A DNA stretch of 64,000 bases, taken from assembly GCA_035626235.1 (NCBI GenBank), contig DASPOB010000075.1, positions 26,777 through 90,776 on the forward strand, in the 5' to 3' direction. The notes below the pieces were generated by a model, which was not told the DNA's origin, searched no databases, and was given only the letters and a program-made list of their open reading frames with translations. This document shows positions 1 through 7,714 of this stretch, piece by piece. Position 1 is the first letter of the stretch. Each line of letters starts with the position of its first letter. A program made the translations under genes and the position numbers. Source of the stretch: DATFYP01 sp035626235. Its GTDB lineage: Archaea > Thermoproteota > Nitrososphaeria > Nitrososphaerales > Gagatemarchaeaceae.

Positions 1-877
1 CCCGGACCCGGACCTTTGCCAGCTCGACATCGGCGCCTGTCTCCCCCTTGGAGGTGATCTCAGACAGGGCCGTTGACAGCCCGCCGCCCCCCAGGTCTTT
101 CATCCCGTGCAGAAGCCCGGTGGCCGCCACTTCCATGAGGGCGTCTAGCAGAAGCTTCTTCATGAACGGGTCAGGCACCTGGACGGAAGTCCGTTCCGAC
201 TCCGGGCCCTTCGCCAGATTCCTTGACGCGAAGGCTGCCCCGCCGACTCCATCCCTGCCAGTGCTGCCTCCAATCAGAACGACCATGTCCCCGGGTCTCT
301 TAGCTTCCCCGAGTATCACGGAGCCTTTCCTTCCGACCCCCACGCAGGCGACGTCGACCAGGCAGTTCTTCTCGAAGCTCCTGTCAAATTCGATGTCTCC
401 GGCGACGGTCGGGACCCCTACGCAGTTGCCGTAGTCTGCAATCCCGCGGACGACGTTCCTGAAGAGCCATCTGGAATGAGCGCTTTCCCTGGGGTCGCCG
501 AACCGAAGCACGTCCACGAGGGCGATGGGCCTCGACCCGACCGAGATTATGTCCCTGAGCACTCCCCCGATCCCGGTCGCCGCGCCCCCGTAGGGGTCGA
601 CCGCAGACGGATGGTTGTGGCTTTCGATGTGGAGGGTGACGACGTAGCCGTCCCCCACGTCCACAACTCCGGCATCGTATCCTGGGCCCAACACGACCCG
701 CTCCCCGGTCGTGGGGAAGCGCCGAAGTAGCGCCTTTGACGACTTGTAGGAACTATGCTCCGCCCACTCGGCGTCTATGATTGCCCATTCCGTGTCCGTG
801 GGCTCCCGTCCAAGCAGCGTGCGGACGGTCTCGACTTCGTCGTCGCTCAACCCGGTTCTGGGCGCCGGAGAGAGCAA
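1..877 (-). CDS. purL: Phosphoribosylformylglycinamidine synthase subunit PurL (3' part outside window)
   Basis: PurL is the ATP-dependent synthetase subunit of FGAM synthase; it converts FGAR to FGAM with ammonia supplied by PurQ. About 292 codons of the N-terminal part are visible. Near the N-terminus is the family signature EWAEHSSYKSSK, where many homologues have EHCSYK. At the window edge is HGMKDLGGGGLSTALSE, a typical PurL ATP/substrate region. The start chosen is a TTG one base after the purQ stop; upstream in the same frame there is no ATG, GTG or TTG before a stop. The gene is last in purS-purQ-purL, so translational coupling to purQ is likely. The identity is secure; the start is inferred. 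Confidence 0.93.
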   Translation of the reverse strand, partial: MLSPAPRTGLSDDEVETVRTLLGREPTDTEWAIIDAEWAEHSSYKSSKALLRRFPTTGERVVLGPGYDAGVVDVGDGYVVTLHIESHNHPSAVDPYGGAATGIGGVLRDIISVGSRPIALVDVLRFGDPRESAHSRWLFRNVVRGIADYGNCVGVPTVAGDIEFDRSFEKNCLVDVACVGVGRKGSVILGEAKRPGDMVVLIGGSTGRDGVGGAAFASRNLAKGPESERTSVQVPDPFMKKLLLDALMEVAATGLLHGMKDLGGGGLSTALSEITSKGETGADVELAKVRVR

Positions 878-878
878 C

Positions 879-1580
879 TTACTCGAGCTCCAGCATGGAC
901 CTGAAGATCAGCGAACCGTCCGAGTCGCCGAACGGGCTCAGGACTGACTCGGTCGCCCTCTCGGGGTGAGGCATGAGCCCGACCACGTTGCCATCCCTGT
1001 TGGAGATTCCGGCAATGTTGTCGAGCGTCCCGGTGGGGTTCGCGGCCGAGCTGGCGTTGCCGTCAGCGTCGCAGTAGCGGAAGACCACCCTTCCATCCTC
1101 ATTCAGCTCGCCCAGCGTATCCTCGGATGCGTAGAACCTGCCCTCGTTGTGAGCTATGGGAAGGTGGAGCACGGCCCCCTTCTTCATCTTCTTCGTGAAG
1201 CTCGTGGTGCCGTTGTCGACCCTCACGTTGACCCACCGGCAGACGAATCGAAGAGAAGAGTTCCTCAGAAGTGCGCCGGGGAGGAGCCCGGCCTCGATTA
1301 GGATCTGGAACCCGTTGCAGATTCCGAGCACCGGCAGGCCACGGTCAGCCGCTGACGAAATCCTCGCCAGAGCCGGACTCCTGGCCGCAATGGCGCCGGC
1401 CCTGAGGTAGTCGCCAAACGAGAAACCTCCTGGCAGGACGATGGCGTCGTAGTCCCCTATTCTTGGTTCTTCGTGCCAGACCAATTCCGCCTTGACGCTG
1501 TCCAGGGTCTTGAGCGCCTGCAAGGCATCGAGGTCGCAGTTGCTCCCGGGAAATCTGACGACGGCGACTTTGGCCCTGAT
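879..1580 (-). CDS. purQ: FGAM synthase glutamine amidotransferase subunit PurQ, apparent AUC start
   Basis: PurQ hydrolyses glutamine and passes ammonia to PurL. It is a class I amidotransferase: the nucleophile region GICNGFQILIEAGLLPG contains the Cys, and the C-terminal HPERA supplies His and Glu. The conserved beginning AKVAVVRFPGSNCD is present in the DNA but lies upstream of the first canonical start, a TTG at 1523 that would remove it. Reading upstream in frame there is no ATG, GTG or TTG before a stop inside purS; an ATC at 1580-1578 sits where the family's Met normally is, giving (I/M)RAKVAVVRF. I therefore annotate an AUC start, five bases after the purS stop. A base error could also explain it. 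Confidence 0.85.
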   Translation of the reverse strand: MRAKVAVVRFPGSNCDLDALQALKTLDSVKAELVWHEEPRIGDYDAIVLPGGFSFGDYLRAGAIAARSPALARISSAADRGLPVLGICNGFQILIEAGLLPGALLRNSSLRFVCRWVNVRVDNGTTSFTKKMKKGAVLHLPIAHNEGRFYASEDTLGELNEDGRVVFRYCDADGNASSAANPTGTLDNIAGISNRDGNVVGLMPHPERATESVLSPFGDSDGSLIFRSMLELE

Positions 1581-1584
1581 GCCC

Positions 1585-1839
1585 CTACACCTCGACCGTG
1601 ACAGAGTGGGCGGCGGGGTTGTAGATTCTGAGCTCGTCGCACATCTTCTGCACTAATCGCTTCGCGCTCGGGGCGTCGGGCGCCTCCACCGACACTCTGA
1701 GGAACTTGCCGGTCCTTATTGACTTCACGCGGCCGAACCCAGACTTGGAGACGAGGTCCCGGTAGACGGTCTCCCCCTCAGGGTCGCTCGCACCCTCCTT
1801 GTTCGCGACTACCACCTTCACCGTGTAGAGTTTCGCCAA
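1585..1839 (-). CDS. purS: FGAM synthase small subunit PurS
   Basis: PurS is the roughly 80-residue dimeric subunit that holds PurQ and PurL together in archaeal and Gram-positive FGAM synthase. This 84-residue protein has the family pattern: an N-terminal strand (YTVKVVVANKEG), the D-PEGETVYRDL segment, the variable GFGRVKSIRTGKF core and the C-terminal LIYNP-like ELRIYNP motif. It is the first gene of purSQL. The ATG lies about 32 bases downstream of an A/T-rich TATA-like element, consistent with a leaderless or nearly leaderless message. Confidence 0.93.
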   Translation of the reverse strand: MAKLYTVKVVVANKEGASDPEGETVYRDLVSKSGFGRVKSIRTGKFLRVSVEAPDAPSAKRLVQKMCDELRIYNPAAHSVTVEV

Positions 1840-1868
1840 TGCTCAATTTTCGTTCGCCTCAAGGACGC

Positions 1869-1878
1869 TATTTAAATG
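1869..1878 (-). promoter_or_regulatory. TATA-like box for purSQL
   Basis: The sequence TTTAAATA reads on the minus strand here, about 30-38 bases upstream of the purS ATG. No other A/T-rich hexamer lies closer. The element is nearly symmetric, but the + strand gene purH begins 80 bases away and has its own A/T stretch (GTTAATTA, about 1926-1933) at a better distance. Confidence 0.55.
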
Positions 1879-1956
1879 ACTCTTGCAATGAACCTGCTAA
1901 TTGTTTGCGCATAGCGAAAGATTTCGTTAATTAGCCCGCCGGAGGCTGCGGGGCGC

Positions 1957-3558
1957 ATGCCCGCGGGCCTACAGAAGATTCAGACCGCCCTGGTGAGCGT
2001 CTCAGACAAGACCGGTCTGGCAGACTTCGGAGCCACCCTCACGAAGTATGGGGTCGAGATGCTCGCCTCAGGAGGGACCTACGCCGCGCTGAAGGAGAGG
2101 GGGGTGGCGGTCAAGAGCCTCCAGGACGACATGAAACTGCCCACCGCGCTGTCAGGAAGGGTGAAGACGCTGCACGCGCCCCTTCACGCGTCCATCTTGG
2201 CGAGGCGGACGAGTGAGCACCTGAAGGAACTCGAAGCCATGGGGGTCAAGCCCATTGACATGGTGGTCTGCAACTTCTATCCGTTCTCGGACACTTTGCG
2301 GAAAGAGGGGTCGGTGGACGAGAAGTTGGTCGAGAGCATAGACATCGGAGGCCCCGCGATGGTCAGGGCGGCATCGAAGAACTTCGAGAACGTGACCGTG
2401 GTCCCGTCGCCCGGGTTCTATGGGCCAGTGGCCGACGAGTTGTCCAAGAACGACGGCGCGACAACCCTCGCCTTCAGGAGAAGACTGGCCATCGAGGCAT
2501 TCTCTGTGACCTCGGCCTACGATGCCGCCATCTTCAACGGGCTGAGGGGAAACCCCTCAGAGTTCCCGGAGAGACTCCTGGTGTCAGCTCTCAAGGTCAA
2601 CGACGCAAAGTACGGCGAGAATCCCGACAGAAAGGCGGTGATCTACTCCATCGACGGGTGGACGACCATGTCGAGCTGGAAGCAGCTGGCCGGAGACACG
2701 CTTTCGTTCAACAACTACCTCGACGTCGGCAGTGCGTACGACATAGTGGAAGGATACGGAGAATCCTCGGCTGTGGCGACAGTGAAGCACGGCCAGATTA
2801 GCGGGTTCGCCTTCGCTCCGACGGTCTCTGAGGCGTATTCCCTTGCCCACTCCTGCGACCCGGAGGCGGACTTCGGGGGGACAGTGATCGCGAATAGGGA
2901 AGTCGACATGGATGCCGCGAGGCTCATCGGCAGAAACGAGGGCGCCAAGGACGGTTCCGTGTACACCGAGATAGTCATCGCCCCCGGGTTCTCTGGGGAA
3001 GCCCTCGCCCTGCTTCAGAAGAAGCAGAAGAAGAAAATCAGGCTGATTAAGACGACGGCGAGGCCGGAGTATCCGTACGACCTCAAGGTCATCGAAGGGG
3101 TAATACTCGCACAGGACTCGGTTGACTACCGGGTGTTGTTGGACCCGTCGAAGGCTACCGTTCCGACCAAGTCGAAACCAGACCCCATGCAATTCAAGAA
3201 GCTCCTGGCCGCCTGGGAGGTCGTGAGGAAGGTCCAATCAAACGGGATCGTCATAGCGAATGGAAACTTCGATGGCGAACGGCTCACCAGGTTCTGGACA
3301 CTGGGCGTCGGGAGCTTCAGGAAGAGAAACGGGGCGGTGAAAATAGCGCTCGACAACGCGGGCGCCAGGGCGAAGGGGGCCGTCTGCGCGTCGGATGGGT
3401 TCTTCCCCTTCCGCGACAGCATCGACCTACTGGGCGCCGCCGCGGTGTCCGCGGTAATTCAGCCGGGAGGTTCGGCCAACGACGCGGCTTCCATCGAGGC
3501 CGCAGACCAGTACGGGATGGCGATGGTGTTCACTCACACGCGTGCCTTCAAACACTAG
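1957..3558 (+). CDS. purH: Bifunctional AICAR transformylase/IMP cyclohydrolase PurH
   Basis: PurH carries out the last two steps of IMP synthesis. Residues 1 to about 200 form the MGS-like cyclohydrolase domain (SVSDKTGL, LASGGTY, GRVKTLHAPLHASIL, CNFYPF, ESIDIGGPAMVRAASKN). The rest is the transformylase domain: YGENPDR, FNNYLDVGSAYDIV, catalytic Lys-His in VKHGQISG, EADFGGTV, KSNGIVIA and the C-terminal SDGFFPF...IQPGGSANDA...FTHTRAF-H. At 533 residues it is full length and fused, whereas many archaea lack a fused PurH and use PurP/PurO. A GGAGG at 1941 lies 11 bases before the ATG. Its stop overlaps the stop of the convergent purD inside one CTAG. Confidence 0.96.
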   Translation: MPAGLQKIQTALVSVSDKTGLADFGATLTKYGVEMLASGGTYAALKERGVAVKSLQDDMKLPTALSGRVKTLHAPLHASILARRTSEHLKELEAMGVKPIDMVVCNFYPFSDTLRKEGSVDEKLVESIDIGGPAMVRAASKNFENVTVVPSPGFYGPVADELSKNDGATTLAFRRRLAIEAFSVTSAYDAAIFNGLRGNPSEFPERLLVSALKVNDAKYGENPDRKAVIYSIDGWTTMSSWKQLAGDTLSFNNYLDVGSAYDIVEGYGESSAVATVKHGQISGFAFAPTVSEAYSLAHSCDPEADFGGTVIANREVDMDAARLIGRNEGAKDGSVYTEIVIAPGFSGEALALLQKKQKKKIRLIKTTARPEYPYDLKVIEGVILAQDSVDYRVLLDPSKATVPTKSKPDPMQFKKLLAAWEVVRKVQSNGIVIANGNFDGERLTRFWTLGVGSFRKRNGAVKIALDNAGARAKGAVCASDGFFPFRDSIDLLGAAAVSAVIQPGGSANDAASIEAADQYGMAMVFTHTRAFKH

Positions 3559-4949
3559 CGCCCTCCCTTCCGTCGTCTCAGCGCTCCGAGATGGCGACGG
3601 CTCCTCTCGATGTCCGCGCGGCTCGCGATGTCGCTCCTCCACATAATGGGGCCCCGAATCAGCCTGCAGCCATCTCCCGAGATGCTTCGGGCTTCTTCGA
3701 TGCCGTCGGCGACCCCGACGACTGCGACGGCCCTCGAGGTGCCCAGCATGGTCCGCCCCCTTTCGACTCGGACGTCCATGGGGAGGACCCTGAGCTTCCC
3801 TCCCGAATCATCGGCCTGCTTCTCGGCGTGGAAGAGGTCAACTCGCTGGACTGGGGGAGGCGGGGTCCCCTTCCTCCCGTAGGTGAGGGGGACGGCGCAG
3901 GTGACCACCGAAGCCTGGCTGCTGAATCTGACCCTCTTGAGCGAGCCGTCAAGGATTCGGAAACAGACGTCTACGAAGTCATCTTCAAGAGTGGTCAGCA
4001 GATTGATGAACTCGGTGTTGCCGCCTCTGCTGTTCCTCTCCAGTACTTTGAACCCTCGCCTCGCGTGCATTATGGCGTCGTAGAGGACTACGCCGCGCAG
4101 GCCGGGCCTGGACCCCCTCCCCTTCCACTTCCTGAAGGCCCGCTCCTCTCTGTCGGCCAGGCTCTCCCAGTCTGAATCGGAGAGGAAGGGAAGGCTGTTC
4201 TTCGGCCCACGGTAGCTTCCCATTCCGCCCGTGAGGCTGCCGGCGTTGTTCTCCAGGCTCCTCTTGTAGTCCCTGGTGAGGGGAAGCGGGATGAAGTGCC
4301 TCCCGTCACTGATCGCGTGGAAGCTCGACTCCTCGCCTTCGACCCTTTCCTCTACCACGACTCTCCCCTTGGCGAGGAGATTCAGGAAGAACGCCTCGGC
4401 ATCTTCGATTGTGTCGAAGTCGCTCCCCCAGACGCCTACCCCAGCGCCCCTTTCTGGCGCGTCAGGTTTGATGACGGGGAACGGAATCCGCCGAAGCACC
4501 CTTCTGAAGGCCTCACGCGCACCCTCCCGTGACCCGTAGCGCCGGGGGTCGAAGACGGCGTAGGCCGGGTTGGCCTCGGGGAAGATTCTGTCAAAGAGGA
4601 GTCGCTGGTCGGCCTTGCTCTGTTCTAACGCGTAGTCCCGCGAGACGCAGACCATCTGGACCTTGGCTTCCATTTCAAGGACATCTCTTCCGCCCGCCGT
4701 CACGAAATCCTCCGTATCAGTCAGCCCGAAAGCAATCCGGTTGCTGTGCTCCTTTGCGAAGTCCGTGACCGCCTTGAGGTCGAGATCTGGAGAGACCCGG
4801 TGAAGCTTTGCCCCCCGAAGGAGGAAGGGGTTGGCCTGCTTTTCGACGACGTAGAACTCCGGAGAGTACTCTTCGCTCCTCCTGAAGGTGTCCATAATCG
4901 CGGCCCCGCTGAGGCACTTCGAGACGATTAGGATGCCGACCCGTTCCAA
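3555..4949 (-). CDS. purD: Phosphoribosylamine-glycine ligase PurD
   Basis: GAR synthetase is an ATP-grasp ligase joining glycine to phosphoribosylamine. The N-terminal domain begins GILIVS and is followed by the ATP-grasp region: FPVIKPDAPERGAGVGVW, VVVEERVEGEESSFHAISDG, the substrate loop RDYKRSLENNAGSLTGGMGSY and LERNSRGGNTEF, where standard PurD has RFGDPE. The sequence is divergent but has the family order. The longest open frame begins with ATG at 4994, but a TATA box (TTTATACG) lies inside that extension. A TTG at 4949 is 24-31 bases downstream of the box and begins exactly at the conserved first strand, so I use it as a leaderless start. Convergent with purH; the two stops share CTAG. 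Confidence 0.87.
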   Translation of the reverse strand: MERVGILIVSKCLSGAAIMDTFRRSEEYSPEFYVVEKQANPFLLRGAKLHRVSPDLDLKAVTDFAKEHSNRIAFGLTDTEDFVTAGGRDVLEMEAKVQMVCVSRDYALEQSKADQRLLFDRIFPEANPAYAVFDPRRYGSREGAREAFRRVLRRIPFPVIKPDAPERGAGVGVWGSDFDTIEDAEAFFLNLLAKGRVVVEERVEGEESSFHAISDGRHFIPLPLTRDYKRSLENNAGSLTGGMGSYRGPKNSLPFLSDSDWESLADREERAFRKWKGRGSRPGLRGVVLYDAIMHARRGFKVLERNSRGGNTEFINLLTTLEDDFVDVCFRILDGSLKRVRFSSQASVVTCAVPLTYGRKGTPPPPVQRVDLFHAEKQADDSGGKLRVLPMDVRVERGRTMLGTSRAVAVVGVADGIEEARSISGDGCRLIRGPIMWRSDIASRADIERSRRHLGALRRRKGGR

Positions 4950-4972
4950 TCGAGGGTCCGCGGGACCTCGAC

Positions 4973-4980
4973 CGTATAAA
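4973..4980 (-). promoter_or_regulatory. TATA box deciding the purD start
   Basis: TTTATACG on the minus strand is centred about 27 bases upstream of the purD TTG. A transcript starting there would exclude the upstream ATG at 4994. Confidence 0.7.
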
Positions 4981-5050
4981 CCAGAGCCGGTCATCCGCCC
5001 GATTTGTGTCGAGTCCGTGTTGAATGAGCTCGGAGGCGATTCCCAATCGA

Positions 5051-5058
5051 TTTATTAG
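5051..5058 (+). promoter_or_regulatory. TATA box of the CBS gene
   Basis: TTTATTAG is centred about 27 bases before the ATG at 5081, so the upstream in-frame ATG at 5024 would be outside the transcript. Confidence 0.7.
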
Positions 5059-5080
5059 CCCAGCCTGGAACCACGGCCCA

Positions 5081-5545
5081 ATGAGCAGCTCGGAAGAGAC
5101 GGTGAAGGACATCATGGAAAAGAGGGTGCTCGTGGTAGACTTCAACTCGAACGCGAAGGAATGCGCCAAGGCAATGTCCAAGAGGGGGGTCAGCTCGGCC
5201 GTCGTGGTCCAGGGCGGGACCGCCCTGGGCATAGTTACGGAAAGGGACCTTGTTTCAAAGGTGATGTCTGACGCCCTCGACTCCTCGAAGGTTCTCGTGC
5301 GGGACATCATGTCGACACCGCTGATCACGGTCTCTCCTGAAGCGACGATGACGAAGGCCGCCGAGGTGATGGCGCAGTACAGGATACGGCGCCTAGTCGT
5401 GATCGGGGCGACGGGAGGACTCTCAGGGATAGTCACTGCCGGGGACATTGCGAGGGTGATCGCCGAGAAGCACGGGTATCAGGAGGTCACCTTCAACGCG
5501 ATCGCACGGTACAAGGAAGGAGAAGAGGCCGGACCCTACCAGTAG
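5081..5545 (+). CDS. Two-CBS-domain protein
   Basis: This 154-residue protein is made of two CBS repeats. The first has VKDIMEKRVLVVDFNSNAKECAKAM and GIVTERDLVSKV; the second VRDIMSTPLITVSPEATMTKAAEVM and GIVTAGDIARVI. CBS pairs usually bind adenine nucleotides and act as sensors. No effector domain is attached, so its partner is unknown. The open frame extends upstream to 5024, but a TATA box at 5051-5058 lies inside it and is about 27 bases before the ATG used here, favouring a leaderless start at MSSSEETVKDIM. The stop is one base from the end of the convergent Hsp20 gene. Confidence 0.9.
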   Translation: MSSSEETVKDIMEKRVLVVDFNSNAKECAKAMSKRGVSSAVVVQGGTALGIVTERDLVSKVMSDALDSSKVLVRDIMSTPLITVSPEATMTKAAEVMAQYRIRRLVVIGATGGLSGIVTAGDIARVIAEKHGYQEVTFNAIARYKEGEEAGPYQ

Positions 5546-5546
5546 G

Positions 5547-6146
5547 CTAGTCGACTTTCAGCCTTACGTCCGACCCGCCCGAAGACTTCAGCGGAAGCGT
5601 GATTTCTAGTATGCCGTTGTTGTAGATGGACCTTGCGCCCTTGGGGTCCACTATCCCCGGAAGCTCCAGCTCCTTGTAGTACCGCCTCTCCTCCTTGTCC
5701 ACCGATATTGTGACTGACTTCTCGTTTACGGTCACGTTGATGTCCTCCTTGCTCACTCCCGGCATCTCCGCAATCACCCTGATTTCCTTGTCAGAGCTGA
5801 CGATGTCAACAAGTGGCTCTCGTTTGTCCTGAATCTGCTTCCAGGGTGTCCCCTCGCCCTTCCGAACGTTGCCAAATTCTCTGACGACCGGTTTCCCGTC
5901 CGGCCCTATGGTCACCGAGTAGCCGTAGACGATGGGACCGATCTCCTTCTTCGTGCTGCCGTCAGGCGACCTGCGCTCTCTGATTAGGTTCTTGGGGAGC
6001 TCCTTCTCGAGCTCCTTGAACTGTTCAGAGAACGCCCGTTCCATTTCTTTCATCAGGTCGTCGATGTCGGGGTAGCCCCAGGGGCCGAAGGGGAAGCCCC
6101 GGCGGCGCCGGTAGGGCCATTCGTCGTCCTCATCCCTGTCTTCCAA
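5547..6146 (-). CDS. Small heat shock protein, Hsp20/alpha-crystallin family
   Basis: Small heat shock proteins hold unfolding proteins in a refoldable state. The N-terminal arm is acidic, aromatic and Gly/Pro-rich (PFGPWGYPDIDD). A long charged linker follows. The alpha-crystallin domain occupies roughly residues 105-199: EPLVDIVSSDKEIRVIAEMPGVSKEDINV, then the hallmark NGILEITLPL near the end. The start is a TTG; a TATA-like AT-rich element (GATAAAATTC, about 6179-6188) lies upstream, leaving about 10 bases of leader. It is divergent from the HtpX protease gene, giving a two-gene stress locus. Confidence 0.93.
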   Translation of the reverse strand: MEDRDEDDEWPYRRRRGFPFGPWGYPDIDDLMKEMERAFSEQFKELEKELPKNLIRERRSPDGSTKKEIGPIVYGYSVTIGPDGKPVVREFGNVRKGEGTPWKQIQDKREPLVDIVSSDKEIRVIAEMPGVSKEDINVTVNEKSVTISVDKEERRYYKELELPGIVDPKGARSIYNNGILEITLPLKSSGGSDVRLKVD

Positions 6147-6257
6147 GGGTATTCGCTGCCAGATTGCTTCTCCTGGTGAATTTTATCCTTTCGGTAAGAG
6201 GTGTGGCCAAAAGTATTTACACGGGTCCTCGACCGCGAGTCGTTCGGGCACCTCTCA

Positions 6258-7162
6258 TGGCCGCTACTCTCTACGCAAAGATAACTGCACTCTTCGTCGT
6301 GCTCACCGCGCTTCTGCTGGTCATAGGATATGCCGTGGGGCTCTACTTCGGCGACCCGATAGCGTTCATGGGGCTTGCCCTGATCCTGGCCGCGGTCTTC
6401 AACTTCGTCTCCTACTACTTCAGCGACTCAATTGTGATCCGCATGAGTAGGGCCAAGATAATCCAAGAGAGCGAGAACCCAACCCTCTTCAGCGTCGTCC
6501 GGAACGTCGCGCAGAAGGCGGGGATACCTATGCCAAAGGTCGGCATCGTGAACTCCCCACAGCCGAACGCTTTTGCGACGGGGAGGGGGCCGAAGAAAGC
6601 CGTCGTCTGCGCTACGGCAAGCATCCTACAGGTGCTGACCCCCGATGAACTCGAGGCCGTCATAGGCCATGAAATCGGGCACGTGGTGCACCGCGACGTC
6701 CTCATGTCTAGCGTGGCCGCAACCATGGCGGGGGCCATCTCCTACATCGGGACGATTGCCATGTGGTCCATGTGGCTGGGGGGAGGAAGCAGCAGGAACC
6801 GGAACGGGAATTCGTCCTTGCTCGTGCTTCTCGCGGCGATCCTAGTGCCCATCGGGGCCTCTTTCGTGCAGCTTGGGATAAGCAGGAGCGACGAGTACAA
6901 CGCAGACGAGTACGGAGCCAAGCTCACCCGGAACCCAGGAGGGCTCATCAGCGCGCTGCAGAAGATCTCGACCAGGGTCCAGTCCAGGCCAATCGGGACC
7001 AACCCGAAAAGCTCGCCGTCCCCTGCGACCGCCTCGCTGTGGATAGTCAATCCGTTCAGGGGAAGTTCCCTGACCGAACTCTTCTCAACGCACCCCTCCA
7101 TGCCCCATAGGATAGAGAGGCTCCGGAAGCTGGCCCGCGAAATGAACGTCTACGTGCCCTAG
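6258..7162 (+). CDS. htpX: HtpX-like membrane zinc metalloprotease (M48)
   Basis: HtpX degrades damaged membrane proteins. Two N-terminal membrane segments (KITALFVVLTALLLVIGYAVGL and AFMGLALILAAVFNFVSYYF) precede the catalytic domain. The zinc motif HEIGH is in AVIGHEIGHVVHRD; the third ligand Glu is in SDEYNADEYGAKL. Hydrophobic stretches after the motif (AATMAGAISYIGTIAMW and LLVLLAAILVPIGASFV) fit the family. The open frame begins at 6164, but the natural N-terminus is MAATLYAKI, about 38 bases after a TATA-like GTATTTAC (6213-6220). Divergent from Hsp20; the stop shares CTAG with the next convergent gene. Confidence 0.93.
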
Positions 7163-7593
7163 CCCGAGATCAGCTTCAAGACTGCGAGTATAAGGCCGAA
7201 CTCCAGCAATTCGTCGCGAGGTTCGGGCACACCTTGCTTCGTCTCTCCGGCTGGCGCGGAACCCATAGCGGGAAGGCCGAGCGAATGCGTCGGGAACATG
7301 GTGTTGGGAAAAAGCGCCGAACTCGCGCTCGATTCCGCAGACATGGGCAGGTATGGGACGCTGTATGGGGCCTCGGCGGACATCATGGGAGACGCGCCTG
7401 CCGCATGAGCCTCGGCCGGCCGGGATGGAGAGGGGAACCTCGTTGGCTCTTCGGTCTTTTGTTCGACCGGCACAGAGGATGGAGTCTTGGAGGGAGGTTT
7501 CTTTGACGGCGTCAGCAGTGCGGGGAAGAGAAGAATGAAGCCGAAGACCGAAAGGAGGACGTTCGTGAAGATTCCCACCACGATCAGTATCAC
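7159..7593 (-). CDS. Unknown protein with one N-terminal membrane segment and Pro/Ser-rich tail
   Basis: I do not recognise this 144-residue protein. Residues 1-28 form a strong membrane segment (ILIVVGIFTNVLLSVFGFILLF). The middle is low complexity, rich in Pro, Ser, Ala and Met, and the end is again hydrophobic (ELLEFGLILAVLKLISG). The start is a GTG; an upstream CTAAATAC at 7650-7657 on the minus strand is a possible TATA box. Its stop shares CTAG with htpX. Real coding is likely but not proven, as the opposite strand is also open. Confidence 0.55.
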   Translation of the reverse strand: MILIVVGIFTNVLLSVFGFILLFPALLTPSKKPPSKTPSSVPVEQKTEEPTRFPSPSRPAEAHAAGASPMMSAEAPYSVPYLPMSAESSASSALFPNTMFPTHSLGLPAMGSAPAGETKQGVPEPRDELLEFGLILAVLKLISG

Positions 7594-7714
7594 CGCGAAG
7601 GCGAGCAGAGGGGTGTTCGTATGGGTCGGTCGACCGGATGCGGCCAGGGTATTTAGGATTGGCGACGGCCCGCCCCCTTATCCTCATTAGTGCCGCGTAA
7701 GCGAGCCCTGCGCC

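Noticed and set aside
2584..3237. 217-codon open frame antisense to purH
   Set aside because: Shadow of a conserved gene; Arg/Leu/Gly-rich product without motifs.
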